Assembly (NCBI GenBank): GCA_017303975.1
Contig: JAFLBG010000033.1
Location: 1 to 43,656 of the forward strand
Source of the DNA: Bacteroidota bacterium
GTDB lineage: Bacteria > Bacteroidota > Bacteroidia > JAFLBG01
Reading direction: 5' to 3'
Length of the DNA: 43,656 nucleotides
Made by a program: the position numbers and the translations under genes. This document shows, one piece after another, positions 1 to 8,572 of this stretch. Within the stretch, counting starts at the first letter, position 1. Each line of letters starts with the position of its first letter. The notes beneath the pieces are model-generated. The model searched no databases. It saw only the letters and a list, made by a program, of their open reading frames with translations, and was not told where the DNA came from.

Positions 1-2
1 AT

Positions 3-2147
3 TTAAAGTTTGCAAATTCAAAAAAAAAGAAGCGAAAAAATAGAAAATTTTTCTCAGAAGTTCTGTTGGATTTTGGCGAACCGCCTGTATTATACGATTC
101 AGTGTTAACTAAAGGCACAACAAAACAACTAGAAAAATTTTATTTTAATAAAGGTTATTTTGATGCAGAAGTTAAGGACTCTACATATAAGAAGAATAAG
201 AAGGCTCGTGTTTTTTATCTTGTTTCGTCTAAAGAGCCTTATAGGATAGATACCATAACATATGCAATTGAAGATGAGCTTTTGGCTTATTATGTGTTTT
301 TGGATACAGCAAGTTCACTAATAAAGAAGGGGAACATATTTGATACTGATGTTTTGCAAAAGGAACGAGAAAGAGTAGGACGAGACTTGCTAAATAATGG
401 ATATTACAAGTTTGCAAAAGAATATATGTATTATACCGTTGATAGTTCTAGAAAGACACATACAATAAACATAACTATTGGGGTGAAAAATTATTCTGTT
501 CCGCATAAAAATATAAAAGATTCATTGCTCGAAATTCCACATCCCCGTTATTATATTAATCAAACCATAATCAACACAAACTATACCTCGCAACTTAATG
601 ACAATTCAGCGCCTGATACAATTCAATATTTAGATTTTGTATTTCTCTACAACAAAAAATTAGAATATAAACCAAGGAATATTCTAACAGCAGTATATGT
701 TCATAAAGGCGATTTGTATCAAATAAGCAATGTAGAGGCTACCTATAAAAGATTGTCGGAGTTAAAAGCATTTAAATTGGTTACAATTTCGTTTAAGGAA
801 GTAAGACCAGGTTATTTGGATTGTTTTATTTCGTTGTCACCAATAAACAAACAGTCGTTTACCTTAGAAGGAGAGTATACTACAACATCCGGAAACAATG
901 GAATTTCAGGCAGTTTTACCTATCAGAATAAGAATGCATTTAAATCGTTTGAGATATTTGAAATTAAACTAAGAGGAGGTATAAATAATCAGAAATTGAT
1001 TAATGAAAATGCGGCAGATAAAAATCAAAATCTAATAAAGTTTAATACAATAGAACTTGGTCCGGAGGCTAATATGGATATTCCCCGATTCCTATTGCCA
1101 TTTAGGGTAAATGCGTCAAAAAATTCAGAACCTAAAACTCGATTTACAAGTGCTCTTAATTATCAAGTGCGATCTGATTACGAGAGGTATGCAAGCAATA
1201 TCGCATTTGGATATAATTGGAAGGAAACTGCTCAAAAAAAACATACAATTAATCCGTTAGAGATTAGTTATGTTAAAATAGACAAAAAAGAAAGTTTCGA
1301 AACCTTTTTAAAAAACACTAACGATTTTTTAATATTAACAAGTTATACCGACCACTTTACTATTAGCAGTAGGTATGGATTTAATTATAACAGTCAAGAT
1401 TTAAAAAAGCAAAGTAAGAAGTACAACTTGTTTCGATTTGGACTAGAGTCATCTGGTAATACACTCCGATTGCTGAACAAATTAGCTAATTCTCCCAAAG
1501 ATACAAGTGGAAGTTACCGGCTTTTCAATGTTATTTATTCACAGTACATAAGAACAGATGCAGATTTCAGACATTTTAAAATTTTAAGCCCACAAAGAAG
1601 TATTGTATTTAGGGCTTATGCAGGGCTTGGGTATGCATTGGAAAACTTAAACGTATTACCATTTGAAAAAAGTTTTTTTGCTGGAGGAACAAATGGGATA
1701 AGAGCTTGGCGAGCAAGATCTCTTGGGCCGGGTTCGTTTCAGAGTGCAGCTCAAAGTGCTTACGATCAAATTGGAGATATTCAGTTAGAAACAAATATTG
1801 AATACCGATTTAAAGTGTATGGATTCTTAAATGCAGCTATTTTTGCAGATGCCGGCAATGTTTGGCTGAAGAGCCCTAATAGTAAGAGAGAAGGGGGAGA
1901 TTTTAAACTAGACACATTTTATAAAGAGATTGCCATTGGCGTAGGTACTGGTTTACGTGCCGATTTTACTTTTTTTATTTTTAGATTGGATGTTGGTGCA
2001 AAAGTCCGAGATCCTTTATTTGGTGAGAAAGGTAGGTGGGTTGCTAGAAATATGTTCGATAAGTCGTGGAAAGCTAAATACGCAAGTACGTATGGGTCTA
2101 AATATGATTTTTTTAATATTAACATCGGGCTCGGTTATCCGTTCTAA
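3..2147 (+). CDS. tamL: TamL-type BamA/TamA-family outer membrane protein, 5' end outside window
   Basis: Outer-membrane beta-barrel of the BamA/TamA (Omp85) superfamily, the form that in Bacteroidota is usually a lipoprotein called TamL, partner of TamB in envelope assembly. The frame is open to the left edge, so the signal peptide and lipobox are not visible. A TTG at position 66 could be read as a start, but the codons before it continue a typical TamL N-terminus (basic stretch, then GEPPVLYDS). POTRA-like segments follow (FNKGYFDAEV, LLNNGYYKF). The C-terminal barrel contains FFAGGTNGIRAWRARSLGPG, the family's equivalent of the substrate-lock VRGF/Y motif, and ends in aromatic F (GLGYPF). 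The next gene starts 36 bases downstream on the same strand. Family assignment is firm; the name tamL is by resemblance. Confidence 0.85.
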   Translation, partial: LKFANSKKKKRKNRKFFSEVLLDFGEPPVLYDSVLTKGTTKQLEKFYFNKGYFDAEVKDSTYKKNKKARVFYLVSSKEPYRIDTITYAIEDELLAYYVFLDTASSLIKKGNIFDTDVLQKERERVGRDLLNNGYYKFAKEYMYYTVDSSRKTHTINITIGVKNYSVPHKNIKDSLLEIPHPRYYINQTIINTNYTSQLNDNSAPDTIQYLDFVFLYNKKLEYKPRNILTAVYVHKGDLYQISNVEATYKRLSELKAFKLVTISFKEVRPGYLDCFISLSPINKQSFTLEGEYTTTSGNNGISGSFTYQNKNAFKSFEIFEIKLRGGINNQKLINENAADKNQNLIKFNTIELGPEANMDIPRFLLPFRVNASKNSEPKTRFTSALNYQVRSDYERYASNIAFGYNWKETAQKKHTINPLEISYVKIDKKESFETFLKNTNDFLILTSYTDHFTISSRYGFNYNSQDLKKQSKKYNLFRFGLESSGNTLRLLNKLANSPKDTSGSYRLFNVIYSQYIRTDADFRHFKILSPQRSIVFRAYAGLGYALENLNVLPFEKSFFAGGTNGIRAWRARSLGPGSFQSAAQSAYDQIGDIQLETNIEYRFKVYGFLNAAIFADAGNVWLKSPNSKREGGDFKLDTFYKEIAIGVGTGLRADFTFFIFRLDVGAKVRDPLFGEKGRWVARNMFDKSWKAKYASTYGSKYDFFNINIGLGYPF

Positions 2148-2183
2148 AATAAATTCATTAAATTCCTGTATCAAATTTTTTTA

Positions 2184-4241
2184 ATGGCTAGATATTTTTT
2201 GTTTGTGGTATTTTGTTTTTTAGTTACGCAAACACTTGCCGAACCTCAAATTATTGAATTAAAAAAGTCAACAACTGTTGTAAATATTGGTTATCCATAT
2301 TTGTCGGTTGCTAAAGAAGTTGTAGAGCCTACTTCACTAGCACAAATAAAAAGTTTACAGTACGAGCCTATTCTTTCCGAAGTGCCTAATTTTGGTTTTA
2401 GTCGTTCGGCTTATTGGTTTAAATTTTTTGTATATAATACTGCAAATGAACCAATCAGCAATTTCATTGAAATTAAAAATCCAAATTTAGATCAAGCCAA
2501 ATTAATTTATGTAAATGCTACAGATACTGTTGTCCAGAGTGCTGGAGACGCGTTTCTATTTGAGAAAAGAACAATAAAAGATAAGTATTTTCGATTTTTT
2601 GTACAGCTACCTCCAAGCTCTATTACTGAATTTTATATTTATGTAAAGAATAGTGGAGAGCAATTTCATGTGCCGTTATCTATTGGAAAGCCTACTTATT
2701 ACACACAACAATCAAGCAACGAGCAACTTATTTTTGGTCTTTATTTTGGATTAATTGCATTTGCTATTGCGTTGAATTTGTTTTTCTATTTGGTGTTGAA
2801 TAGCAGAACAACCTTGTTTTATGTAGCTTATTTAATTGGATTACTTTTTTTGCAATTATCCCTAACCGGACTCGGGTTTCAATATTTATGGCCGCAATCG
2901 GTTTATTTGGCTAAACATGCTAACCCTATTTTTGCGAATTTATCCGTGTTGTTTTTATTAGGATTTTCAATATTTTTTCTTGAATTAAAAAAAGAACTGC
3001 CTAAATTATTTGTTGTTTTTAAATACATAACTATTGTTGTTTTTGTCTCGTTGGTTTGTTCTATTTTGCCTTTTGAGGAAACATTTTTGGCTTCGGTTTA
3101 TGCAATAAATACAATCACATTTTTAGTAAATATTTTAATTCTTCCTGCAGCATATATAATATGGAAGCGAGGCTACAAGCCTGCACGTTTCTTTATTATT
3201 GCGTTTGTTATTTTAGTTGTTTTTGTATTCTTATTTATTCTTAAAAATGTAGGAGCATTGCCTCTAAATTATTTTACGGAATACGGAATTCAAATTGGTT
3301 CTGCTGCAGAAGTGTCGTTACTTACCCTAGCGGTTGTAGATCGATTTAAGCAGTTTAAGGACGATGCTTTTCAACGGCTAAAGGAACTGAATGAGATTAA
3401 AACCAAGGCTAATATTGAACTAGAGCTAAAGGTAAAAGAACGCACAAAGGAGATTAATCAAAAAAAGAAAGTAATTGAGGAAAAAAACGAAGAAATCATT
3501 AGTAGCATAAGATATGCTCAACGCATACAGTTAGCGCTATTAAAAGAAGAAACACACTTAGTTGATTTGTTACCAGAGCATTTTATTTTATTTAAACCCA
3601 AGGACATTGTGAGTGGCGATTTTTATTGGATTTCAGAGAAAGGAGATTGGTGGTATTTGGCTGTTTGCGATTGTACTGGACATGGAGTTCCTGGTGGTTT
3701 CTTAACTATGTTAGGGGTTGCGTTTTTAAACGAATTGGCAAGCTCTGAAAAGAGAATGCGTCCTGATGAAATATTAGGTGGTCTACGAGACAAATTTGTA
3801 AAGGAGTTGAAGCAAGTAGGCACGAATCAACAAACAAAGGATGGAATGGACATTTCAATGGTGTGTGTAAACAAAAAAACATTAGAAATGGAATGGGCGG
3901 GAGCAAATAATCCATTGCTGATTATTAAAAATGGAAGTTTATTGAAGTTACTGCCCAATAAGCAACCTATTGGTTTTTACGAAAATATGGTGCCATTTAC
4001 CTTACATAAACAGCAGCTTTCGAAAGGGGATTGTTTGTATTTGTTTTCTGATGGATATAACGATCAATTTGGGGGGCCTAAAGGCAAAAAATTTGGGTCT
4101 AAGCAACTTTCGGAAGTATTATTGAATGGTTTTATGTTGGATGCCAATAGACAAAAAGAACGTTTGATTGACGCCTATATTACATGGCAAGGAAACACGG
4201 AGCAAATTGATGATATTTGTATTATTGGTGTTAAGCTCTAA
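2184..4241 (+). CDS. 7TM-DISM sensor with SpoIIE-type PP2C phosphatase output
   Basis: Membrane signalling protein of 685 residues. Residues 1-19 are a signal peptide (cleavage after TLA), 20-175 form a 7TMR-DISMED2-like extracytoplasmic beta domain, about 182-385 contain seven hydrophobic helices (7TMR-DISM), 390-445 are a charged coiled coil, and 470-685 form a SpoIIE/PP2C-like Ser/Thr phosphatase. Metal-binding acidic motifs are visible: VSGDFYW, CDCTGHGVPGG, DGMDISM, LFSDGYNDQFGG and a terminal IDDICIIG. In this family the output usually dephosphorylates an anti-sigma-antagonist (STAS) partner; no such partner is in the window. It lies 36 bases after tamL on the same strand, which suggests co-transcription. 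Its stop faces the next gene, 5 bases away. Confidence 0.88.
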   Translation: MARYFLFVVFCFLVTQTLAEPQIIELKKSTTVVNIGYPYLSVAKEVVEPTSLAQIKSLQYEPILSEVPNFGFSRSAYWFKFFVYNTANEPISNFIEIKNPNLDQAKLIYVNATDTVVQSAGDAFLFEKRTIKDKYFRFFVQLPPSSITEFYIYVKNSGEQFHVPLSIGKPTYYTQQSSNEQLIFGLYFGLIAFAIALNLFFYLVLNSRTTLFYVAYLIGLLFLQLSLTGLGFQYLWPQSVYLAKHANPIFANLSVLFLLGFSIFFLELKKELPKLFVVFKYITIVVFVSLVCSILPFEETFLASVYAINTITFLVNILILPAAYIIWKRGYKPARFFIIAFVILVVFVFLFILKNVGALPLNYFTEYGIQIGSAAEVSLLTLAVVDRFKQFKDDAFQRLKELNEIKTKANIELELKVKERTKEINQKKKVIEEKNEEIISSIRYAQRIQLALLKEETHLVDLLPEHFILFKPKDIVSGDFYWISEKGDWWYLAVCDCTGHGVPGGFLTMLGVAFLNELASSEKRMRPDEILGGLRDKFVKELKQVGTNQQTKDGMDISMVCVNKKTLEMEWAGANNPLLIIKNGSLLKLLPNKQPIGFYENMVPFTLHKQQLSKGDCLYLFSDGYNDQFGGPKGKKFGSKQLSEVLLNGFMLDANRQKERLIDAYITWQGNTEQIDDICIIGVKL

Positions 4242-4246
4242 TCTGC

Positions 4247-4915
4247 TTATTTAAACTTAAAAACAATACCAGCACCACCTTGAAATCCGGGTAAGGAGGA
4301 TTTGAAATTTTCAGAAATCAAGTCTTTTAATTCTTGTTCTAAATTTGGGTCTTGAAGCAATAAATTATAATCGCTAATAGAAATTTTATACGTATTGTAA
4401 CCAATATTGAAGTACATCCCGAAATGGTTAGTAAAGTAAATGTTAAATAACAGCCGTGCTTTATAGTCAACCCCACTTAAATTAGCCTTAATGGTGTTGC
4501 TGTTTTGATTAAAGGAAAAATCAATAGGTTTAAATAATAAATACGATGGAGTAAGCGATAATTGCATATTAAATCTGTTCCTGTTGATAATGTACAAATT
4601 AATATTAGCTCCCAAAGCGGCAAATTTTCCGGAAACATTCCCACTTTCTCCTATTATAGACCAATTGCTCGGAGTGTAATTTGCTCCAATACTTAAAGGT
4701 TTAGCAATACCTAAATTTAATTCGATTGGAAAATTAGAGGTGAATATAGATGCATCACTAAGCGTATAAGAAGAAATGCCTGCTTTGCCTAGTTGAGCCG
4801 CATTTATGCCCGCATTTGCCCCAATATTGCCACTCACAGTTCCTAACTTGTTAGATTGGGCATTAATTGCAGAAAAAGTCAAAGCTAATACCCAAAAAAG
4901 AATATGTTTTTTCAT
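4247..4915 (-). CDS. Small secreted or outer-membrane beta-barrel protein, unknown function
   Basis: 222 residues starting with a clear Sec signal peptide (MKKHILFWVLALTFSAINAQ, cleavage near AQ-S). The mature part has short alternating hydrophobic/polar strands, many Asn, Ser, Gly and aromatic residues, and a terminal GGAGIVFKFK, which fits an 8-10-strand outer-membrane barrel or porin-like fold. I recognise no catalytic motif. It converges with the SpoIIE phosphatase gene (5-base gap) and lies 63 bases downstream of the ACP phosphodiesterase gene, which runs the same way. No hairpin terminator is visible at either end. The barrel assignment is inferred from composition only. Confidence 0.65.
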   Translation of the reverse strand: MKKHILFWVLALTFSAINAQSNKLGTVSGNIGANAGINAAQLGKAGISSYTLSDASIFTSNFPIELNLGIAKPLSIGANYTPSNWSIIGESGNVSGKFAALGANINLYIINRNRFNMQLSLTPSYLLFKPIDFSFNQNSNTIKANLSGVDYKARLLFNIYFTNHFGMYFNIGYNTYKISISDYNLLLQDPNLEQELKDLISENFKSSLPGFQGGAGIVFKFK

Positions 4916-4978
4916 TACAAAAATTTCAATAATAATAAACTAAATTAAAAATAACCCCTTGATAAAAAAATAAGTTGG

Positions 4979-5557
4979 TTAGCTATTTGAAAAATCCAGC
5001 GAAAAAATAACCGCTTCTTTCATAAATAAATCAAAATGAGAATCAATATCTGTTTTATTTAAGTTATAAATATCAATAGCCATATTTAATTCGTACGGAG
5101 CGTTAATTCGCTTAGTGAAATGGTATAGTGCTTGTCTAATAATATCCTCTTTAGCATAGGCTGCCGGTAAATTGTAAGCTTTCATATATCTTAAAAACTG
5201 TTGTTGTTCTACAGGCAAATTAGAGTACATGGACAAAATTTCGATAGTTGAATCTGAAAAATGTTGTAGTGGTTCATCCGAAAATTTCTCCCAATTTTTT
5301 GCGAGTAGGTAATCGTATAGAAAATCGAGTGCAATTCCCGAATACCTTTTTAAGTGAGGCTTTAGTAACTCTTTTGTTTGGGCAGCTATTTCGTGTGTGT
5401 CAATTAAATTATCCAGAGCTCTGTGCATTAGTATTCCTTTGCTTATTCCTGCAGGGTAGTTTGTATAGGCAATTCCTTTTACCGAATCGGCAATGTAATT
5501 GCCAATTAGTAAATCTTCTGATTTTCCTGCTAGAAAAAAATGGGCTAGATAATTCAA
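4979..5557 (-). CDS. acpH: Acyl carrier protein phosphodiesterase (AcpH family)
   Basis: 192 residues, about the size of E. coli AcpH (193). The family hydrolyses the 4'-phosphopantetheine arm from holo-ACP. Conserved motifs are the N-terminal MNYLAHFFLAG, then GNYIADSVKG, MHRALDNLIDTH (His/Asp cluster of the HD-like fold) and a C-terminal FMKEAV segment. The start is a TTG: it aligns with the family's MNYLAH start and no in-frame ATG lies upstream. The region to the divergent signal peptidase gene is about 110 bases and very A/T-rich. Family recognition is good; the physiological substrate in Bacteroidota is less certain. Confidence 0.82.
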   Translation of the reverse strand: MNYLAHFFLAGKSEDLLIGNYIADSVKGIAYTNYPAGISKGILMHRALDNLIDTHEIAAQTKELLKPHLKRYSGIALDFLYDYLLAKNWEKFSDEPLQHFSDSTIEILSMYSNLPVEQQQFLRYMKAYNLPAAYAKEDIIRQALYHFTKRINAPYELNMAIDIYNLNKTDIDSHFDLFMKEAVIFSLDFSNS

Positions 5558-5667
5558 TTGTTGGCTATAATTATTACAAAAAATATACTTATAATTAACA
5601 TCATTTAACTACTTACAATAAATAAAAAGTAAAAATATAAGTTTACTTAGCAAACAGATAAAAAATT

Positions 5668-7422
5668 ATGATTAATCAATATACAATACTTCTTTTCCTT
5701 CACATTGTTATGTGTGTTGGTTTATTCAAAATCTACCAAAAACAACAAATTGCAACCTGGAAGGCATTTGTTCCGTTTTATAATTTTATTCCTTGGCTTC
5801 AGCTTATTCAAAAGCCTTGGTGGTGGGTGTTTTTAATGATTGTGCCTGGGGTGAATTTTTTAATGATTGGCATTATGGCTCTTATGCTTGCAAAAGCGTA
5901 TTCCAATAAAAGTATTTTGAACCAAGCATTAGCACTGCTATTTCCATATTTTTATCTGTGTTATTTAGGTTTTGATGCAAATGCTAAATATGTTGGTCCG
6001 GTTGAAAAATCAAAGTTGCCGAAATCCGCAGTACGAGAATGGGTGGAGGCTTTAGTATTTGCTGTTGTAGCAGCTACTGTTATTCGTACTTTCTTTTTAG
6101 AGGCATTTACAATTCCTACTTCTTCACTCGAAAAGTCGTTAATGGTTGGCGATTATTTATTTGTAAGTAAAATGGCATACGGTGCAAAGGTTCCAAATAC
6201 ACCGTTGGCTTTTCCTTTTGCGCATCACACCTTGCCTCTTACAGAAACTACCAAATCATATTTAGAGTGGATTAAATTACCTTACTTGCGTTTGCCCGGA
6301 TTTGGAAACGTAAAGCGTAATGATTATGTGGTGTTTAATTATCCCGATGGAGATACGGTGGCGCTAGGTGCGCAAAACCAAAGCTATTACCAACTTTGTA
6401 GAGATTTTGGAAGAGCGAATGTTTGGAATCCGCAAAATATTAATCCTGCATCAGGACAACCTTTTGGAGGTATAGTAGCTCGTCCGCCAGATAAGCGTGA
6501 GAACTACGTAAAACGATGTGTGGCAATTGCCGGAGATAAATTTGAAATAAAGCAAGGCGATATTTACATTGATGATAAATTAAGCCCTATGCCCGAAAAG
6601 GCACAGCACCATTACACGGTAAAAACTAAAGGGTTTGTATTTATTGGCGTGCAAGCTAATCTGGATGGCTCGCAAACACCTCGATTCAACTTCCCGTTGT
6701 TGGATAAATTAGATGTGTATGTTACTGAGCTTAGAATTGAGGGAGCTTCGGGAGATACGATAATTTATACAATTAATATGCCTGCAGAAACTGCCGCAAA
6801 AGCAAAACAAATACCCAACGTCATTTCTGTAGAAAAACAAATTGATGCTGCAAATGAATATGCGCCTGAAATTTTTCCGCACAAACCTACTTACAAATGG
6901 AATAACGATAATTTTGGGCCGCTTGTTATTCCTAACAAAGGGCTTACAGTTAAAATCGACACTTCTAATATTTGCTTGTACGATAGATTAATAAAGAACT
7001 ACGAGAATAATGAATTGGAAATTAGAGAAGGTAAAATATACATTAATGGGAAGGAAACCAACAGCTATACATTCCAACTTGATTATTATTTTATGATGGG
7101 AGACAATCGTCATAATTCAGCAGATTCAAGGTATTGGGGGTTGGTGCCCGAAGATCATATTGTAGGGCGACCTGTGTTTATTTGGATGTCGTGGAAAGAT
7201 GCGCAACAAAATCCATTAAGTGGGAAACTAAATGTTGGTAAGCTGTTTTCATCCGAAAGCAAAGCCCGTTGGAGTCGCTTTTTTACATTTGTTAGTAGCG
7301 ATGGTATTTCTCGGTCGTATTTGCTGCATTTTATAGTTATTCTTGTTGGAATAAGAGGGTTTTCGTACATAAGAAAAAGACGCAAGAAAGATTCTAAACC
7401 GAACGCTACAACCAAATCCTAA
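5668..7422 (+). CDS. lepB: Type I signal peptidase with N-terminal membrane extension
   Basis: 584-residue S26A serine protease that removes Sec signal peptides at the outer face of the inner membrane. Residues 1-115 are an extra hydrophobic module resembling DUF5684 (aromatic motifs [10 protein letters not shown] and QKPWWWVF, with further membrane helices). The peptidase begins with the anchor helix at about 125-143, followed by box B with candidate nucleophile S153 in [10 protein letters not shown], and box D with candidate general base K282 in [11 protein letters not shown]. Box E is [15 protein letters not shown] final hydrophobic helix and a basic tail (RKRRKKDSK) close the protein. The residue after the nucleophile is Leu, where Met is usual. 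A second signal peptidase gene lies 75 bases downstream. Confidence 0.92.
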   Translation: MINQYTILLFLHIVMCVGLFKIYQKQQIATWKAFVPFYNFIPWLQLIQKPWWWVFLMIVPGVNFLMIGIMALMLAKAYSNKSILNQALALLFPYFYLCYLGFDANAKYVGPVEKSKLPKSAVREWVEALVFAVVAATVIRTFFLEAFTIPTSSLEKSLMVGDYLFVSKMAYGAKVPNTPLAFPFAHHTLPLTETTKSYLEWIKLPYLRLPGFGNVKRNDYVVFNYPDGDTVALGAQNQSYYQLCRDFGRANVWNPQNINPASGQPFGGIVARPPDKRENYVKRCVAIAGDKFEIKQGDIYIDDKLSPMPEKAQHHYTVKTKGFVFIGVQANLDGSQTPRFNFPLLDKLDVYVTELRIEGASGDTIIYTINMPAETAAKAKQIPNVISVEKQIDAANEYAPEIFPHKPTYKWNNDNFGPLVIPNKGLTVKIDTSNICLYDRLIKNYENNELEIREGKIYINGKETNSYTFQLDYYFMMGDNRHNSADSRYWGLVPEDHIVGRPVFIWMSWKDAQQNPLSGKLNVGKLFSSESKARWSRFFTFVSSDGISRSYLLHFIVILVGIRGFSYIRKRRKKDSKPNATTKS

Positions 7423-7428
7423 ATTTTG
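7420..7428 (+). promoter_or_regulatory. Candidate -7 promoter element of the downstream signal peptidase
   Basis: TAAATTTTG followed by CGTAT resembles the Bacteroidota -7 element (TAnnTTTG) with one extra base in the spacer. It overlaps the TAA stop of the preceding gene and lies about 70 bases before the GTG start of the second signal peptidase. The same downstream string TTTGCGTA follows candidate promoters at 31754 and 38226. No clear -33 TTTG is visible. Confidence 0.35.
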
Positions 7429-7497
7429 CGTATAAGTAAGTTGTTATACCATCTATTTATATTAGACCGGGATTAACAACGTGCTTAAAAAACAGAT

Positions 7498-8571
7498 GTG
7501 GTTAAAAAACTAAGAAGAATAATTACATATAGACAGTGGTTAAAAGCCACCTTCTTTGCATTCCTGGTGGTGCTTGTGTTGCGCACTTTTTTGTTCGAAG
7601 CATATACAATTCCAACTTCTTCAATGGAAAAAACATTGCAAGTTGGAGATTTTATTTTTGTAAATAAATTGAGCTATGGCGCAAGGTTGCCAATAACACC
7701 TTTGTCCATTCCATTTAGTCATCAATATATTCCTCTTTTAGGAATAAGGTCTTATTTGACTTGGATACAAAGTCCCTATTTTCGACTGCCTGGAATAAAT
7801 TCAATAAAGCGAAATGATATTATAGTCTTTAATTATCCGATGGAAACAGGTGTTCCAATTGACCATCGCACGCACTATATAAAACGTTGTATAGCATTGC
7901 CCGGAGATTCTATTGAGATTAACGAGAGCAAGGTTTTTGTAAATGATAGTTTGCTGGAATTGCCTGTTAACGCAGAGTTGAACTATATTATTAAAACGGA
8001 AAAAAAAGGACACTTTAATCCCGATTCATTTGCTATGATGGGAATTACCGATGGAGGTAGAATTTCAGGAAAAGGAGATTATATGTTTTCTCTTACAGAT
8101 AGTGCATTGAGTAGAGTAGCTCGAATGAATAATATAAAAGAAATAAAGCAGTATGTTGATAAACGTGGAGTTGCCAATGATATGGTATTTCCTAACGACA
8201 AAAAGTATTCATGGAACATAGATAACTGGGGGCCAATGAAAGTACCTAAAGCAGGTGATTCAACAATGTTAACACTTGAAAATTTGCCGTTGTTTTATCG
8301 AATTATTGTATTCTATGAAAAGAATGAGTTGGAAATTAAGTACGACTCTATTTATATAAATGGTAATGTGTCTTCGTATTATACGTTTAAAAAGAATTAT
8401 TATTTTATGTTAGGCGATAATCGTCACAGCTCTGCAGATTCAAGGTTTTGGGGATTTGTGCCTGAAGATCATATTGTAGGAAAGGCAGTTTATTTGTTTA
8501 CCTCAGTTGATAAAAGCAAATCTTTTTTTAAGAAGATAAGAAGAGAAAGAACTTTTAAAAGTATAGAATAG
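7498..8571 (+). CDS. lepB: Type I signal peptidase, second tandem copy
   Basis: 357-residue S26A peptidase without the N-terminal membrane module of its neighbour. Basic N-terminus and anchor helix (about 14-31) are followed by nucleophile S42 in IPTSSMEKTLQVGD, general base K129 in HYIKRCIALPGD, and box E GDNRHSSADSRFWG. It has the Met after the nucleophile that the upstream copy lacks. Start is GTG at 7498; the overlapping ATG two bases upstream is in another frame and stops at once. The two peptidases are clearly paralogous, sharing strings such as IVFNYP and DHIVG. Its stop lies one base from the stop of the convergent PolX-like gene, with no terminator between them. Confidence 0.92.
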   Translation: MVKKLRRIITYRQWLKATFFAFLVVLVLRTFLFEAYTIPTSSMEKTLQVGDFIFVNKLSYGARLPITPLSIPFSHQYIPLLGIRSYLTWIQSPYFRLPGINSIKRNDIIVFNYPMETGVPIDHRTHYIKRCIALPGDSIEINESKVFVNDSLLELPVNAELNYIIKTEKKGHFNPDSFAMMGITDGGRISGKGDYMFSLTDSALSRVARMNNIKEIKQYVDKRGVANDMVFPNDKKYSWNIDNWGPMKVPKAGDSTMLTLENLPLFYRIIVFYEKNELEIKYDSIYINGNVSSYYTFKKNYYFMLGDNRHSSADSRFWGFVPEDHIVGKAVYLFTSVDKSKSFFKKIRRERTFKSIE

Positions 8572-8572
8572 A

